Part shown: piece after piece, positions 16,241 to 24,373 of the stretch
Layout of the letters: each line of letters starts with the position of its first letter
Position numbering within the stretch: position 1 is the first letter of the stretch
Assembly: GCA_030374735.1 (NCBI GenBank)
Contig: JASCIV010000327.1
Location: 1 to 24,373, forward strand
Length of the DNA: 24,373 nt
Source of the DNA: Gracilaria caudata
Taxonomy: Eukaryota; Rhodophyta; Florideophyceae; Gracilariales; Gracilariaceae
Reading direction: 5' to 3'
Made by a program: the position numbers and the translations under genes
The notes under the pieces: generated by a model
What the model was told of the DNA's origin: nothing
The model's database searches: none
The model's input: only the letters and a program-made list of their open reading frames with translations

Positions 16241-17685
16241 ACATGGAAAACGGTCCAGGACGTCCTCCGAGACCTCCAGCATCTCATATTCCACGAACAC
16301 CCCAAGCTCCTCAAAATGCATTACGTAGTGGGACCAGGAGAGACCCAAAGCAACCATTTCAATACAGTAAGGACATTGTCATGTTTGGCGACGCATCTGG
16401 ACTGGAATCCATCGTGCCGGAGTATCGGCATGCAAGAAAAAGATTTCGTGATCGTGCAGCACGCGAAGAGCGGGAATCGAAGCGAAGAAGAGAGGCCAAG
16501 ATAGAAGAACCTGTGGATGCATTTTCCTCCAGCTACCCGTCTCAAGACATTAGAATTTTCGATGCGGACGACGAGAAGACCCCTCTCTTTCGTCGACGAA
16601 CGCTCCCGCATAATTTCTTGAACAGCGAGGACACCACCAGACACCGCACATCCAAACACTTTGCTAAAGAAACTGTTCCCCTGCCAAAACGACACAAAGT
16701 TTCGACAACTCCGGATCTCATTAATAGGTTTTCTGGGCTTCAGTTCAGCCCACTTCGTAGAATCGAAGGATTCCGGAGAGTTGTCAAAGAGTCGTCCAAT
16801 ACTCGCGGAGAGGTGACCAAGCCTTTTCTACGACACGAGCGGAATCCTCCGTTACCCGAAAGTCCTTCTGACAAGTTTGACGAGATTCGTACCGGTTTTG
16901 TAGACGATGGACGGTCTTTGAGGGTACCGCAAGAGCGCTTTGAACGTCCAGAAGTGGTTTCAGGTCTGGTTCCGGATGGCATTGATAACCTGACACGGCG
17001 ACGCATATCAGAGTCCCCGGAACGTGTGAAAACTTCCCCCCTTAGATGGAAGGATATTGATTTGGAGTCCCGCTCCCAATCGCCCGTTCTCCCTGCAAAG
17101 CACGTAGACGCCTTCCACAGCATTGAAAACACAAGACTGGAATCAAGATTTCCTTTAATCGAAGCAGAATCAGAAAGTCCGCCACTGCTTTCGCCGGATA
17201 AGAAGGAGCAAGAGAGTCCGGTCATCGGGTTTCGGTCGTTACTGGCATATGAACCAATAACCCCTGATTATTTCAGTGCTGAAGTACATGTGCTTGAGGC
17301 AAAGATGTTTGAAAGACCGGACAGTGATGGCAGAAGATTCAGAGTACGACGAAAACTGCAGCGACGAGACCCGTGTGAAGAAGTGGGACATGGGTCAACT
17401 AGGGAAAGAGATCTGCGTACCAACGCGGGGATCAAAGGAGGGAATTCGGAAAGTGAGGTAAACAGGGAAATGTTGTCAAGCACAAAAGATGTGAAAGACG
17501 TCAGACTTGAGGTGAGGACTGGGGAGGGGAAGATTTGCACAAACGATAGCATTGTTGCAGAGCCAGAGAAGTCAAATCATGGTATTGTCGACGTGACACT
17601 TATCAGGACAGAGCAGAACCCGGTTCATGCTGCAAGGAGCAAGAGACTTGCCGATGATCATAAGCAGGCCAGTAAAACTGTGTGA
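16237..17685 (+). CDS. Basic, disordered protein rich in proline-directed phosphorylation sites; 5' end uncertain
   Basis: I do not recognise a family. From ATG 16237 the product is 482 residues, hydrophilic, with no membrane span and no clear globular domain. It has 12 Ser/Thr-Pro dipeptides; four fit the full CDK consensus S-P-x-K/R (Ser171, Ser260, Ser267, Ser319). Basic clusters (64-88, 361-377) could be nuclear localisation signals; the block FQYSKDIVMFGDASGLESIVP (41-61) is the most protein-like segment and a possible binding motif. The composition suggests a nuclear, cell-cycle-regulated scaffold, but that is inference. The frame is open back to a stop at 16099 without another ATG, so either this ATG is right or an upstream exon is spliced on at 16122. 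The long open frame and its codon pattern make it very likely coding. Confidence 0.7.
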   Translation: MNMENGPGRPPRPPASHIPRTPQAPQNALRSGTRRDPKQPFQYSKDIVMFGDASGLESIVPEYRHARKRFRDRAAREERESKRRREAKIEEPVDAFSSSYPSQDIRIFDADDEKTPLFRRRTLPHNFLNSEDTTRHRTSKHFAKETVPLPKRHKVSTTPDLINRFSGLQFSPLRRIEGFRRVVKESSNTRGEVTKPFLRHERNPPLPESPSDKFDEIRTGFVDDGRSLRVPQERFERPEVVSGLVPDGIDNLTRRRISESPERVKTSPLRWKDIDLESRSQSPVLPAKHVDAFHSIENTRLESRFPLIEAESESPPLLSPDKKEQESPVIGFRSLLAYEPITPDYFSAEVHVLEAKMFERPDSDGRRFRVRRKLQRRDPCEEVGHGSTRERDLRTNAGIKGGNSESEVNREMLSSTKDVKDVRLEVRTGEGKICTNDSIVAEPEKSNHGIVDVTLIRTEQNPVHAARSKRLADDHKQASKTV

Positions 17686-18183
17686 CAAAAGCGCACTTCG
17701 CTATGTGAAGACAAGCATTTTGAAAAGAAAACATGCCATCGACCCCTGTTCGGAGTTGCCTACTCATCGTTTGTCCCTATTAGACAAGAAGTTAACTCCA
17801 TCAGTTGTTATCTGACAGGGTGACTGAAGACTTGCAGCGTTGTACAACGCTGTATCGTTAAATGCCATAACTGGGGAGAAACGCACCCGAAATGGAGCAG
17901 GCTTATGTTTCGTCGCTCTCAATGCTTGCGAAACGTTATTATGTGGCATATGAGAAACAGATAATGCTGGAGGCAGTTGCACTTTAACGCACGTCAAGGA
18001 AACATAGCTTAAGCAATGAGCGCTTGTTCTAAAGATGCCGAGATTGGGCGTCGGGCTGTTCTGCGCATGCAATCTCCAAAGTTTTACAAACGGACTGAGA
18101 GACAGATACTGTAGAGTAGGATGACAGTGAGATTATTCGCGCCGGGGCAGCGTTTTGACTCGCTATGAGCATAGTTCATAATC
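17686..18183. other. 498-base spacer, no gene recognised
   Basis: This holds the 3' end of the previous gene, including a perfect 18-base palindrome at 17835-17852, and the upstream region of the 18184 frame. Minus-strand frames at 17764-18072 and 18084-18338 are open for about 100 and 84 codons, with no family resemblance. I see no TATA box or RNA gene. Confidence 0.45.
17835..17852. repeat. Perfect 18-base palindrome, 3' of the CDK-site-rich gene
   Basis: CAGCGTTGTACAACGCTG is its own reverse complement, about 150 bases after the stop at 17685. A perfect 18-base palindrome is expected about 0.1 times by chance in 24 kb. It could be a dimeric protein-binding site or a 3' processing signal. 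Confidence 0.6.
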
Positions 18184-18606
18184 ATGGGTCTGGAAAGTTC
18201 TCTCGTGTACCATTTTCGACTTCGAGTGAAGCTTTCAAAGTTTGTCATAGATAAGAGGACAACATGCAAGTTGGCGTGGGCACTACCCACTGGGCAGGCC
18301 AAGCCCTTGCCGGGTACGTTATTTGTGGGCCATGACATTCATTGCTGGGCTTGGACAACTCTTGCGGGGGACGGAAAGTACACCTCAGCGTATTGCCTTC
18401 CAGATAATGTTACAATCAACATTGACTTCGGAATTCGGAATCCGGCTTCAAATAGCTATGTAAAAAGACGAGGATGGACTCCAAGTAAGGGATACGACGT
18501 AATTTTACCAGGCGGCACGAATAACTTCGCAGGAGGATTGGATCAGGGAAGCACAGAACAAGATGCCGCTGTGGTCTCTGACCACGAAGACAAGCTCGAG
18601 GTTTGA
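18184..18606 (+). CDS. Hypothetical protein, 140 residues
   Basis: I recognise no family. The frame starts at an ATG with an upstream in-frame stop close by. The first 95 residues alternate polar and hydrophobic positions (LVYHFRLRVKLSKFV, SAYCLPDNVTINIDFGIRN), which suggests a beta-rich domain. The last 40 residues are Gly/Asp/Glu-rich and probably disordered. There is no signal peptide or membrane span. A perfect 12-bp hairpin begins 50 bases after the stop, the same kind of placement as at two other genes here, which mildly supports this frame as a transcribed unit. It could also be the last exon of a spliced gene or a chance frame. Confidence 0.45.
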   Translation: MGLESSLVYHFRLRVKLSKFVIDKRTTCKLAWALPTGQAKPLPGTLFVGHDIHCWAWTTLAGDGKYTSAYCLPDNVTINIDFGIRNPASNSYVKRRGWTPSKGYDVILPGGTNNFAGGLDQGSTEQDAAVVSDHEDKLEV

Positions 18607-19115
18607 GCAGAGTTGGGGCATAGAAAACCCCCAGTTGGCAAGCGGTGATGTTTAACGACGAGCAAACGTCAATGTTTGCTCGTCGCCTTGTTGCCACGAG
18701 CCACGGCGCACATGTAGCACCCGACATCCAATCAAACGCGAGAAGGTAGTGTTGTAACACACGTGTGAGTCCAGGCGGCATGACGCGCCGTGGCAGGCGC
18801 AGCTTTCACTTGCACTTCGCGTGCATTGCTGGAAGATGCGCTTCGGCGCGTTCCATCACGCGCTCTGCGCGACTGGCATCTCAAGTGCGAGCATCGCTGG
18901 CTGCGTGCGACATACCTTTTCGTGCCCGTCGTTTTTTTGCACGACGAAGTATCGCTGCTCGCTTGGCGCAGTCGTCTCAAGACAATCGAACAACTACAGC
19001 CATACTTCTTCATCGCGCACGCTCACAGCATTCCAACTTCTTTTTCAGCCGAAGGCGTCGTTCTCTCGTCATCCAGCCGCTGCGGAGCGTTCGAAAAAGG
19101 TAGCGTATTCCCGCG
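18607..19115. promoter_or_regulatory. Upstream region of the BRO1-type gene
   Basis: This 509-base spacer contains a hairpin at 18656-18685 (likely the 3' end of the preceding transcript) and the promoter and leader of the gene at 19116. The right half is rich in CG dinucleotides and CGCG/CGCTCG runs, with overlapping short frames I take as chance. No TATA box is evident. Confidence 0.45.
18656..18685. repeat. Perfect 12-bp inverted repeat with 6-base loop
   Basis: CGACGAGCAAAC and GTTTGCTCGTCG flank the loop GTCAAT. Such a stem is expected about 0.01 times by chance in this window. It starts 50 bases after the stop at 18606 and should fold into a very stable stem-loop in RNA of either strand. 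Confidence 0.7.
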
Positions 19116-21527
19116 ATGGTGTTCCTTCTCCCGGGCGCCAAGCTCGCCCAGAAGGTCGACGTCAACACCGCCATCTACAGAGCCGTCGCCGCCACGAGGG
19201 GAGAGTCTGCAGCCGCCACCATCGTTACCGCTTGCAGAGCCTTTCAGCAACTCCGAGCGGTGGTAATCGAGCCGCCAACCACCGAAGTGGCTCGTCGACA
19301 TCTTCTCCTGTATCTCCGCGCTCTTGACTATCTTGTTGAAAACAATCTTCCAACAAACGTCCCCGCGCAGTTATTATGGGTCAACGCCTTCGATTCTAAT
19401 GATCATCGCCTCACTTCTCAAATCAGCATCGATAAAATCGCCGTTCTGTTCAACTTAGGTGTTTGTGAGGCCTTTTTGGCCAATGCTGCATATCGCCTTC
19501 GTCGCACCGACAGTACCGCCCTCAAGAAGACAGCCCGACATTTTCAGATGTCGGCCGGATATTTTCGTCATGCAGCACAACTCCCCACACCGGGCGGTAT
19601 TAGAAACGTCACATACGACCTGTATCCCGTGACCCTCAACGCTCTTGAAATGATTATGTTGGGAAATGCACAGCAAGTCTTCTATAAAATCACGCTGGAG
19701 GCGGGTACAGCACCTTCCACGCTCGCGCGATTCGCAATTGGGGCGAGGGATTTCTATGCAAACGCCTCTGAGACCTGTCTTGATCCCGATGTGGTTAATA
19801 GTTCGGTCAATGGTTGTGTGGGAAAGCCAGCTTCTGCGCTTGCCGCTTATTACGATGCTGTGGCCCAATCTTGCCAGGCTAATGCTCACCATGATTCGTA
19901 CCAAATGTCCGAACAGTTGGCCCATCTCCAACGCGCACAGGCACTAACTTCACAGTCTTTGAAAGCGGCAAACGCACTAGATACATCGTCGTTGGCCTCA
20001 ACTGCGAAGTTCCGTGATGAACTTGTTGCCGATGTGTCTACACTCTCAAAGGACTTGGCACAACGGAAAGAGGAGGCGGAAGATGAGAATCGAAAGGTGT
20101 ATTTCCAAAGTCCGGCATCCACTTTAACCCTCATTCATAGTAGGCAATCTGTTAAGCCAGCAGAGGTGGAGAAGATCATAACCGAGCAACCTCTGGATGA
20201 ACGTTTGCACCCGTTTGGTGCCCTTCCTGCGCCGATATCTATGGAGCAATCTAGCCTTGTCGCTCGGTATACTGACATGGTTGCACATGAAGTTGCGGCC
20301 GTCGTAGCGGCCGTGAACACTTCGGCTGCTGATCTGCGAGATCTGATCAATCGTAGTGAGGAAGCTATTGAGGCCAATCGGGAGAAGGCGGTTGCTATCG
20401 CTAGACAGTCAACACCAACGCAAAATGACTCACAAGAGTCTGATGAAAAAGCCATTGAAATGGTCCGGGAAACGCAGCAGAACGGTGGTGTTAGAACTCT
20501 GAGGGAATTACAAGTACAGGTGATCAATATGGCAGGTGACGTGAAAAACCAGGTGAACCATATCGAATCTATGCTGCATGCGGAAGAAACGGAGGATCGT
20601 CACTTCAGGGCGTCAATGCCATCTATGATGAGACCGACAAGCCCAGAAATGACTCATTCCTATCGCACAAGACTGGGAAAGCTACAGACCAATCTCAGAC
20701 AAGCAGCTAATGCAGATGCAATCGTCACCAGCCAGATTGAGAAACACTCACATGCAATTGCTGACCTCGAGCAGCTGGACATGGACGGTTTGAAACCGTC
20801 TGCAACGTCTTTTCATGCCACTGAAAGTGCAAAGCTCTCTGCTCATGTTGAAGCCCTGGCTGAGACGATGCAACTTGAAATCGGCAACGGAAAGCGAATG
20901 CTATCTCAAAAGGATGACATTTTGCAAACAATTGAGAAGAAGAAGACGCTTGAAACTCCCCAGGCAGTTTTGTCATCAGTTCCTGATGATGAGCTTGACC
21001 TTGAACACATCCAGGTGTTGGTAGAAAGGGAGTACGGGTCTATGAAGAAGGACGCCATGTCGCTCAGAACAGATATGGTCCACGTTTGTGAAGTTCTAGG
21101 TAACGCTATGGCAAAGATACAGCAGCCTCGGGAAGAAGATGAGGAACGAATGAGAATTCAAGAGCGAATGAAGGAAGTGTACAAAGTTCAAGCCGCGGCC
21201 TTCAAGTTCAAAGAGATATGCGGTCATTTGCAGGAGGGAGCGAAATTTTATGTCAAGGAACAGGACAATCTAGCGAGACTTGCGGAAGACGTGAAAGGAT
21301 ATACAGCTGCACGTCGTGAGCAAGCCGATCAGCTCTTACGACAACATCAAGCTAACTTGACTTCTCATCAAGGATTTTACCCTCCGACTTCGAACCCTTA
21401 TTCTCAGGGAATGTCTCAATATCCAAGACCACCATATCCAGGGAACTCTAACTCAACTCAAAATCATCCTTATGGTAATCAGCAACCCCCTTATTCCGGT
21501 TCGCAGAGTGCGTGGGGTCCCCAGTAG
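19116..21527 (+). CDS. BRO1: BRO1-domain protein of the ALIX/Bro1 family
   Basis: ALIX/Bro1 proteins bind ESCRT-III (Snf7/CHMP4) through the BRO1 domain and link endosomal sorting, deubiquitination and membrane scission. The 803-residue product has the BRO1 domain at about 1-375, with the signature IDKIAVLFNLG (105-115), the NALEMIMLGNAQQVFYKI helix (175-192) and DENRKVYFQSPAS (323-335). A long helical stretch (about 380-735), rich in Glu, Gln and Lys, matches the coiled V domain. The C-terminus (about 745-803) is a Pro/Tyr/Gln-rich tail, like the tails that bind ESCRT-I and other partners in ALIX, with PPYPG and QQPPYSG repeats. The length is near yeast Bro1 (844) and human ALIX (868). The ATG at 19116 begins right at the family start (MVFLLPGAK). 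ALIX/Bro1, Rim20/PalA and HD-PTP cannot be fully separated here, but the length and tail favour ALIX/Bro1. Confidence 0.93.
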   Translation: MVFLLPGAKLAQKVDVNTAIYRAVAATRGESAAATIVTACRAFQQLRAVVIEPPTTEVARRHLLLYLRALDYLVENNLPTNVPAQLLWVNAFDSNDHRLTSQISIDKIAVLFNLGVCEAFLANAAYRLRRTDSTALKKTARHFQMSAGYFRHAAQLPTPGGIRNVTYDLYPVTLNALEMIMLGNAQQVFYKITLEAGTAPSTLARFAIGARDFYANASETCLDPDVVNSSVNGCVGKPASALAAYYDAVAQSCQANAHHDSYQMSEQLAHLQRAQALTSQSLKAANALDTSSLASTAKFRDELVADVSTLSKDLAQRKEEAEDENRKVYFQSPASTLTLIHSRQSVKPAEVEKIITEQPLDERLHPFGALPAPISMEQSSLVARYTDMVAHEVAAVVAAVNTSAADLRDLINRSEEAIEANREKAVAIARQSTPTQNDSQESDEKAIEMVRETQQNGGVRTLRELQVQVINMAGDVKNQVNHIESMLHAEETEDRHFRASMPSMMRPTSPEMTHSYRTRLGKLQTNLRQAANADAIVTSQIEKHSHAIADLEQLDMDGLKPSATSFHATESAKLSAHVEALAETMQLEIGNGKRMLSQKDDILQTIEKKKTLETPQAVLSSVPDDELDLEHIQVLVEREYGSMKKDAMSLRTDMVHVCEVLGNAMAKIQQPREEDEERMRIQERMKEVYKVQAAAFKFKEICGHLQEGAKFYVKEQDNLARLAEDVKGYTAARREQADQLLRQHQANLTSHQGFYPPTSNPYSQGMSQYPRPPYPGNSNSTQNHPYGNQQPPYSGSQSAWGPQ

Positions 21528-21888
21528 ATCCCCCATACCTACTCTGCGTATTGAATAGCAAAGGGGAACGAGCAAGGACTCAAGACGGTTACACGAATAA
21601 TGTATATGCCGAGGACCATAATTTTATTCCTCGTACCTGCTTAGAAAGATTTACAACTGTGTCAATATCAAAATGCGTTCTTGGGCGCACACGCAACCTA
21701 CTAGGCTATTAGAAGTTAGGTTAGTACTAACATTGCGAGCTCAAAAAAGGAATAAATACACTGTCGAGAAAGAAGAAATCGCCCAGCGGTCGCATCAGGG
21801 TTCAAGTAGAAGGAATGATGTAACAAACCATTTAGGGTGCTGAACGAAACCATTTTATACATTGTTTCTTCCCTTTTACGAGCGTGTC
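21528..21888. other. Convergent 3' region between BRO1 and ubiquilin genes
   Basis: This 361-base spacer separates two stop codons and must hold both 3' ends. It contains an imperfect hairpin at 21610-21633 (CGAGGA paired with TCCTCG, with inner ATAA paired with TTAT) and a perfect 12-base palindrome GTTAGTACTAAC at 21720-21731. AATAAA occurs at 21752-21757 on the plus strand. No gene is seen. Confidence 0.5.
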
Positions 21889-23586
21889 CTATCCACCAAA
21901 TCTGCTCAGAAGATTTTCGATGGCCGCTGAGACATTACCCTGAGATTGCTGAAGCGCTTGAAGGCACATGGTCTTATCGAGGAAACCCATATCTCGCAAC
22001 TGTTGGAGTTGAGTACTGTACATGTCTTCCAGCTGCTCTTGAGTCATTTCTTGGGCTGGTGTTGTAGAGGGTGCAGCACCCATTCCGCCTGCAGCAAGGG
22101 CATTCATAAACGCGGCAAACGGATTGGCGGGAGCGGCAGGATTTGTTCCGTTCGCGTTGGCCTGGGGCGCAGTAGTCGAATCTTGAGCAGGTTGTGTAGC
22201 AGTCGGAGCGGGCGGATTCCCAGTTGTTCCGGTTTGAGGCGCAGCGGGGGTAGATCCGAAAACTGACCCTGGAGCTGCTCCTGAACGGCCCAGAGCCTCT
22301 TGCATTTGGCGGACGGCTCTCATGACTTCAGGGTTGATGAAGGCCCTCATGACCTCGGGATTCTGGAACATGCGCGCCATTTCCGGATTGCTTTGTTGCA
22401 GAGCTTGAAGCTGAGGATTGCTCGCAATCATGCTTTGGAACATTTGCGGGTCACTTAATAAGTTCTGCATGAACTGCTGCATGATAGGATTGTCCAACAT
22501 TTGCATCATGCGCTCCGAATCCATTCCAGGAGGAAAACCGGGCATTGGCGGAGCGCCATTTTGAGCGCTGGGGGTGGCAGAAGGTGCGTTTGCAGTTCCT
22601 CCCGTGGTGGTGGGAGGGTTTGGAAACGGTGTGGCAAAGGGGTTTCCGCGAGGTGCGGTGGGGTTTGCTGCACCATTGGTAGCTGCGGGCTGCGTACCGA
22701 TACCATTATTGGGAGCCCATGGGTTGGGCATGGGGGCATTGGAAGGAGTGTTTTGGAAGAGCGACGAGAAGGGGTTATCATCGGTGCTGTTTCCGGCTTC
22801 ATTGTTGGTGGTGTTCGCGAAACCGCCTTGTGCAGCATCCATGAGAGGAGCTTGAATGTTTTCATGCATGCGGCGAAGGGCGTCAAAGCCTCCGGGCATC
22901 ATTTCGATGTTGGCCATCTGACGGTCGGTGTTGCGCATCATTTCATTCATAAGAGCTGGATTGCGAGCCATTTGCATCATCTGACGAAAGGTGGACGGGT
23001 CATTGAAGACGTGGGCAACCTCAGGATTGCGCTCCATGAGTTCTCGCATCTGCGGATTGGTCATCATCATCTGGCGGGCAAACTCCGGATTGTTCATTAT
23101 GCTCTCCATCATGGGGGAGTTGAGCAGAGCCTGCATCTGTTCCGGATTACGCATGAGGCGTTCTTGCATCTGGGTCATGTCGCCGAAGCCCATACCGCCG
23201 AAACCTAGTGAACCGAGACCGAAGGGGTCCATATTGTTCATTGGCGGTGTGGGGCCGGCGGCTCCGTTGGTTTGAGGGGTGGCGGACGTGGGGGTGGTTG
23301 TGGGCTGGGCTCGGGCGGACTGGGACGACGCGGAAGTTCGGGCGGTGTTGTGGGGGACGAGATGCATGCTATGACCGTTCTCCAAACCATGCTTGGAGCT
23401 GATGTCTTGGAAGGTCTGCGAGTCCTTTAGTATGTGACCGCGGAATATGAGACGTTGGGCGTTGGCTGGAATACCACTGACGGGTTCCAATCTGGATTTG
23501 AACTGGGCAACGGTCTCGGAGAAGTCGGATATCTCCATCTCGAAACGCGTGCCCGCAGTGTTCTTGACAATGATTGTGATGGGCAT
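21889..23586 (-). CDS. DSK2: Ubiquilin/Dsk2-type ubiquitin receptor
   Basis: Ubiquilins shuttle ubiquitinated and membrane-type clients to the proteasome or hold them soluble in the cytosol. The 565-residue protein has a ubiquitin-like domain at 1-77 (MPITIIVKNTAG...HMLV-type end), STI1 regions at about 139-247 and 356-427 with the repeated Asn-Pro-Glu/Gln pattern (RNPEQM, NNPEFA, RNPEVA, NPEVMRA), and a C-terminal UBA domain at about 525-563 with the MGF loop at 533-535. Linkers are rich in Asn, Pro, Ala, Gly and Thr, as is common in the family. The length and order (UBL, STI1, STI1, UBA) match animal and plant ubiquilins. The ATG at 23586 starts the UBL directly. The gene is convergent with the BRO1-type gene and has no intron. 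Confidence 0.96.
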   Translation of the reverse strand: MPITIIVKNTAGTRFEMEISDFSETVAQFKSRLEPVSGIPANAQRLIFRGHILKDSQTFQDISSKHGLENGHSMHLVPHNTARTSASSQSARAQPTTTPTSATPQTNGAAGPTPPMNNMDPFGLGSLGFGGMGFGDMTQMQERLMRNPEQMQALLNSPMMESIMNNPEFARQMMMTNPQMRELMERNPEVAHVFNDPSTFRQMMQMARNPALMNEMMRNTDRQMANIEMMPGGFDALRRMHENIQAPLMDAAQGGFANTTNNEAGNSTDDNPFSSLFQNTPSNAPMPNPWAPNNGIGTQPAATNGAANPTAPRGNPFATPFPNPPTTTGGTANAPSATPSAQNGAPPMPGFPPGMDSERMMQMLDNPIMQQFMQNLLSDPQMFQSMIASNPQLQALQQSNPEMARMFQNPEVMRAFINPEVMRAVRQMQEALGRSGAAPGSVFGSTPAAPQTGTTGNPPAPTATQPAQDSTTAPQANANGTNPAAPANPFAAFMNALAAGGMGAAPSTTPAQEMTQEQLEDMYSTQLQQLRDMGFLDKTMCLQALQQSQGNVSAAIENLLSRFGG

Positions 23587-23790
23587 GTTGAAATGGGGGG
23601 GAGTTCAGATAGAAAGCGGAAGCAAACGACGCGCGGAGTGGCTGTAGAGCGGGCGGCGACAGCGTCGCGGCGATGCGAGCAAAGCGGAGCAAGTAGCAAA
23701 AACGAAGGGTGAGAGCGGGGAGCGTGGGGGTGGGATGGGTGTGTGGAGGGCGGAGGGTGTGGAGAAAGAGGCGGCACGAGCGGCGAGCAC
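23587..23790 (-). promoter_or_regulatory. Pyrimidine-rich leader/promoter region of the ubiquilin gene
   Basis: About 200 bases upstream of the ubiquilin ATG are strongly pyrimidine-rich on the coding strand (purine-rich on the plus strand), with runs of CCC and CTC. The V-ATPase E gene has a similar tract directly before its ATG. No TATA box is seen. Confidence 0.4.
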
Positions 23791-24356
23791 TGAGGTGGTA
23801 AAGAAGGGCGTTCTAGGCGCAACAGATGGGCGGGTGCGAGGGCGGGACCGCCACGGGCACTGAATCGATGGCGCTGCGGGCATGGTGCACCTTCCAACAA
23901 ACGGCCGATGCACCCGTGCAGCGGCACCGCACGCCGCGCCGTTGAGCGCGCCGCGCGGTGGGCGCCTTCCAGCGGCGGTGGAAGCCAACCGCAGCTCGGC
24001 GCGCGCGCGCGCATTGCTGTACCGTTCTGCGCCGCTTCTGGCAGCCCTGCGCGCCTGCCCTGGGCCCCCTCCCGTCAACTTGCGAGCGCAAACATTTGCA
24101 CGGTGGTGTCCGTCTATCCTTGCGGCGACAGAGTGCGACGCTCGCTTTCTTCGGAGCGCGAACTGTACGATGGTATACGTGCGGAACGGACGAGTGGTGC
24201 AGACGGCGAGCCGCGGACCGTGGCCGTTCTGCCTCATCCCTGGCTTCGGCTTCCTTGTGCATCTGTGGACCGTCATCAGCGTGTTTCTGGCGTCCATCTT
24301 CGTTCCCTCCGCTGCCAACAGAGCTAGGCGGGGTCCTATGCCGCGCTCCTCCAGGT
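23791..24356. other. GC-rich sequence without a recognised gene
   Basis: About 570 bases of very GC-rich sequence include a run of seven GC dinucleotides at 23999-24012. Several frames are open on both strands, as expected when stop codons are rare from base composition, and all are Arg/Ala/Pro-rich without family resemblance. This should include the distal upstream region of the ubiquilin gene. Confidence 0.45.
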
Positions 24357-24373
24357 CTGTCTCTTATACACAT
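24357..24373. other. Tn5 mosaic-end (Nextera adapter) sequence at the contig end
   Basis: The final bases CTGTCTCTTATACACAT are identical to the first 17 of the 19-base Tn5 mosaic end used in transposase-based sequencing libraries. It is flush with the end of the window, as untrimmed adapter would be. Read on the minus strand it begins a frame with MCIRDR, a peptide often seen where this adapter has been translated by mistake. Confidence 0.95.

Noticed and set aside
15854..16357. Minus-strand frame of 167 codons opposite the 5' part of the CDK-site-rich gene
   Set aside because: It matches no family and overlaps the start of a longer plus-strand frame. About one open frame of this length is expected by chance in a window of this size.
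23999..24012. Seven GC dinucleotides as a microsatellite or Z-DNA element
   Set aside because: It is short and lies in very GC-rich sequence near a contig end, so no function can be supported.
23813..24373. Minus-strand frame of 186 codons beginning MCIRDR
   Set aside because: Its first codons are translated Tn5 adapter, and the rest is GC-rich, Arg/Ala-rich sequence without family resemblance.

Overview
This looks like nuclear DNA of a compact, intron-poor, probably unicellular eukaryote. Long uninterrupted reading frames encode typical eukaryotic proteins: an ATAD2-type AAA+/bromodomain protein, V-ATPase subunit E, a Tim22 translocase, an ALIX/BRO1 protein and a ubiquilin. Only one intron is well supported, the 108-base one in the acyl carrier protein gene. 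A red alga would fit the intron poverty, the Copia element and the nuclear gene for a mitochondrial-type acyl carrier protein, but nothing here proves the lineage. The last 17 bases match the Tn5 mosaic end used in Nextera libraries, so the right edge is a contig end carrying adapter sequence.

Layout. Positions 1 to about 4209 hold a decayed Ty1/Copia retrotransposon on the plus strand, in the order gag, protease, integrase, reverse transcriptase, RNase H. It has two in-frame stops, at least three frameshifts and one probable 3' LTR; its 5' LTR is outside the window. The LTR abuts an ankyrin-repeat gene on the minus strand (4195-4632). That gene is either cut by the insertion or continues past an intron that now contains the element. 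A stretch of about 1.1 kb without a recognised gene follows.

The gene-dense part is then: type I methionine aminopeptidase, probably organellar (minus, 5707-6837); ATAD2/Yta7-like protein (minus, 7669-12156); V-ATPase subunit E (plus, 12792-13448); mitochondrial acyl carrier protein with one intron (minus, 13731-14237); Tim22 (plus, 14866-15474); a basic, disordered protein rich in CDK-type sites (plus, 16237-17685, 5' end uncertain); a 140-residue orphan frame (plus, 18184-18606); a BRO1/ALIX protein (plus, 19116-21527); and a ubiquilin/Dsk2 (minus, 21889-23586). The final 0.8 kb is GC-rich with no gene.

How the genes relate. This is not an operon. Two divergent pairs stand out: ATAD2-like with V-ATPase E, and mitochondrial acyl carrier protein with Tim22; the second pair are both mitochondrial proteins and share a 628-base spacer. 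The methionine aminopeptidase is a third likely organellar protein. The BRO1 protein, ubiquilin and V-ATPase belong to endosome and proteostasis pathways, but I infer no functional link from proximity.

Points most worth a second look: a roughly 120-residue insert inside the first AAA+ domain of the ATAD2-like protein; three perfect inverted repeats 50-150 bases downstream of stop codons; the unresolved 5' end of the CDK-site-rich gene, where a 125-base intron would add 100 residues; and the Copia LTR ending a few bases from a candidate splice donor in the ankyrin gene.
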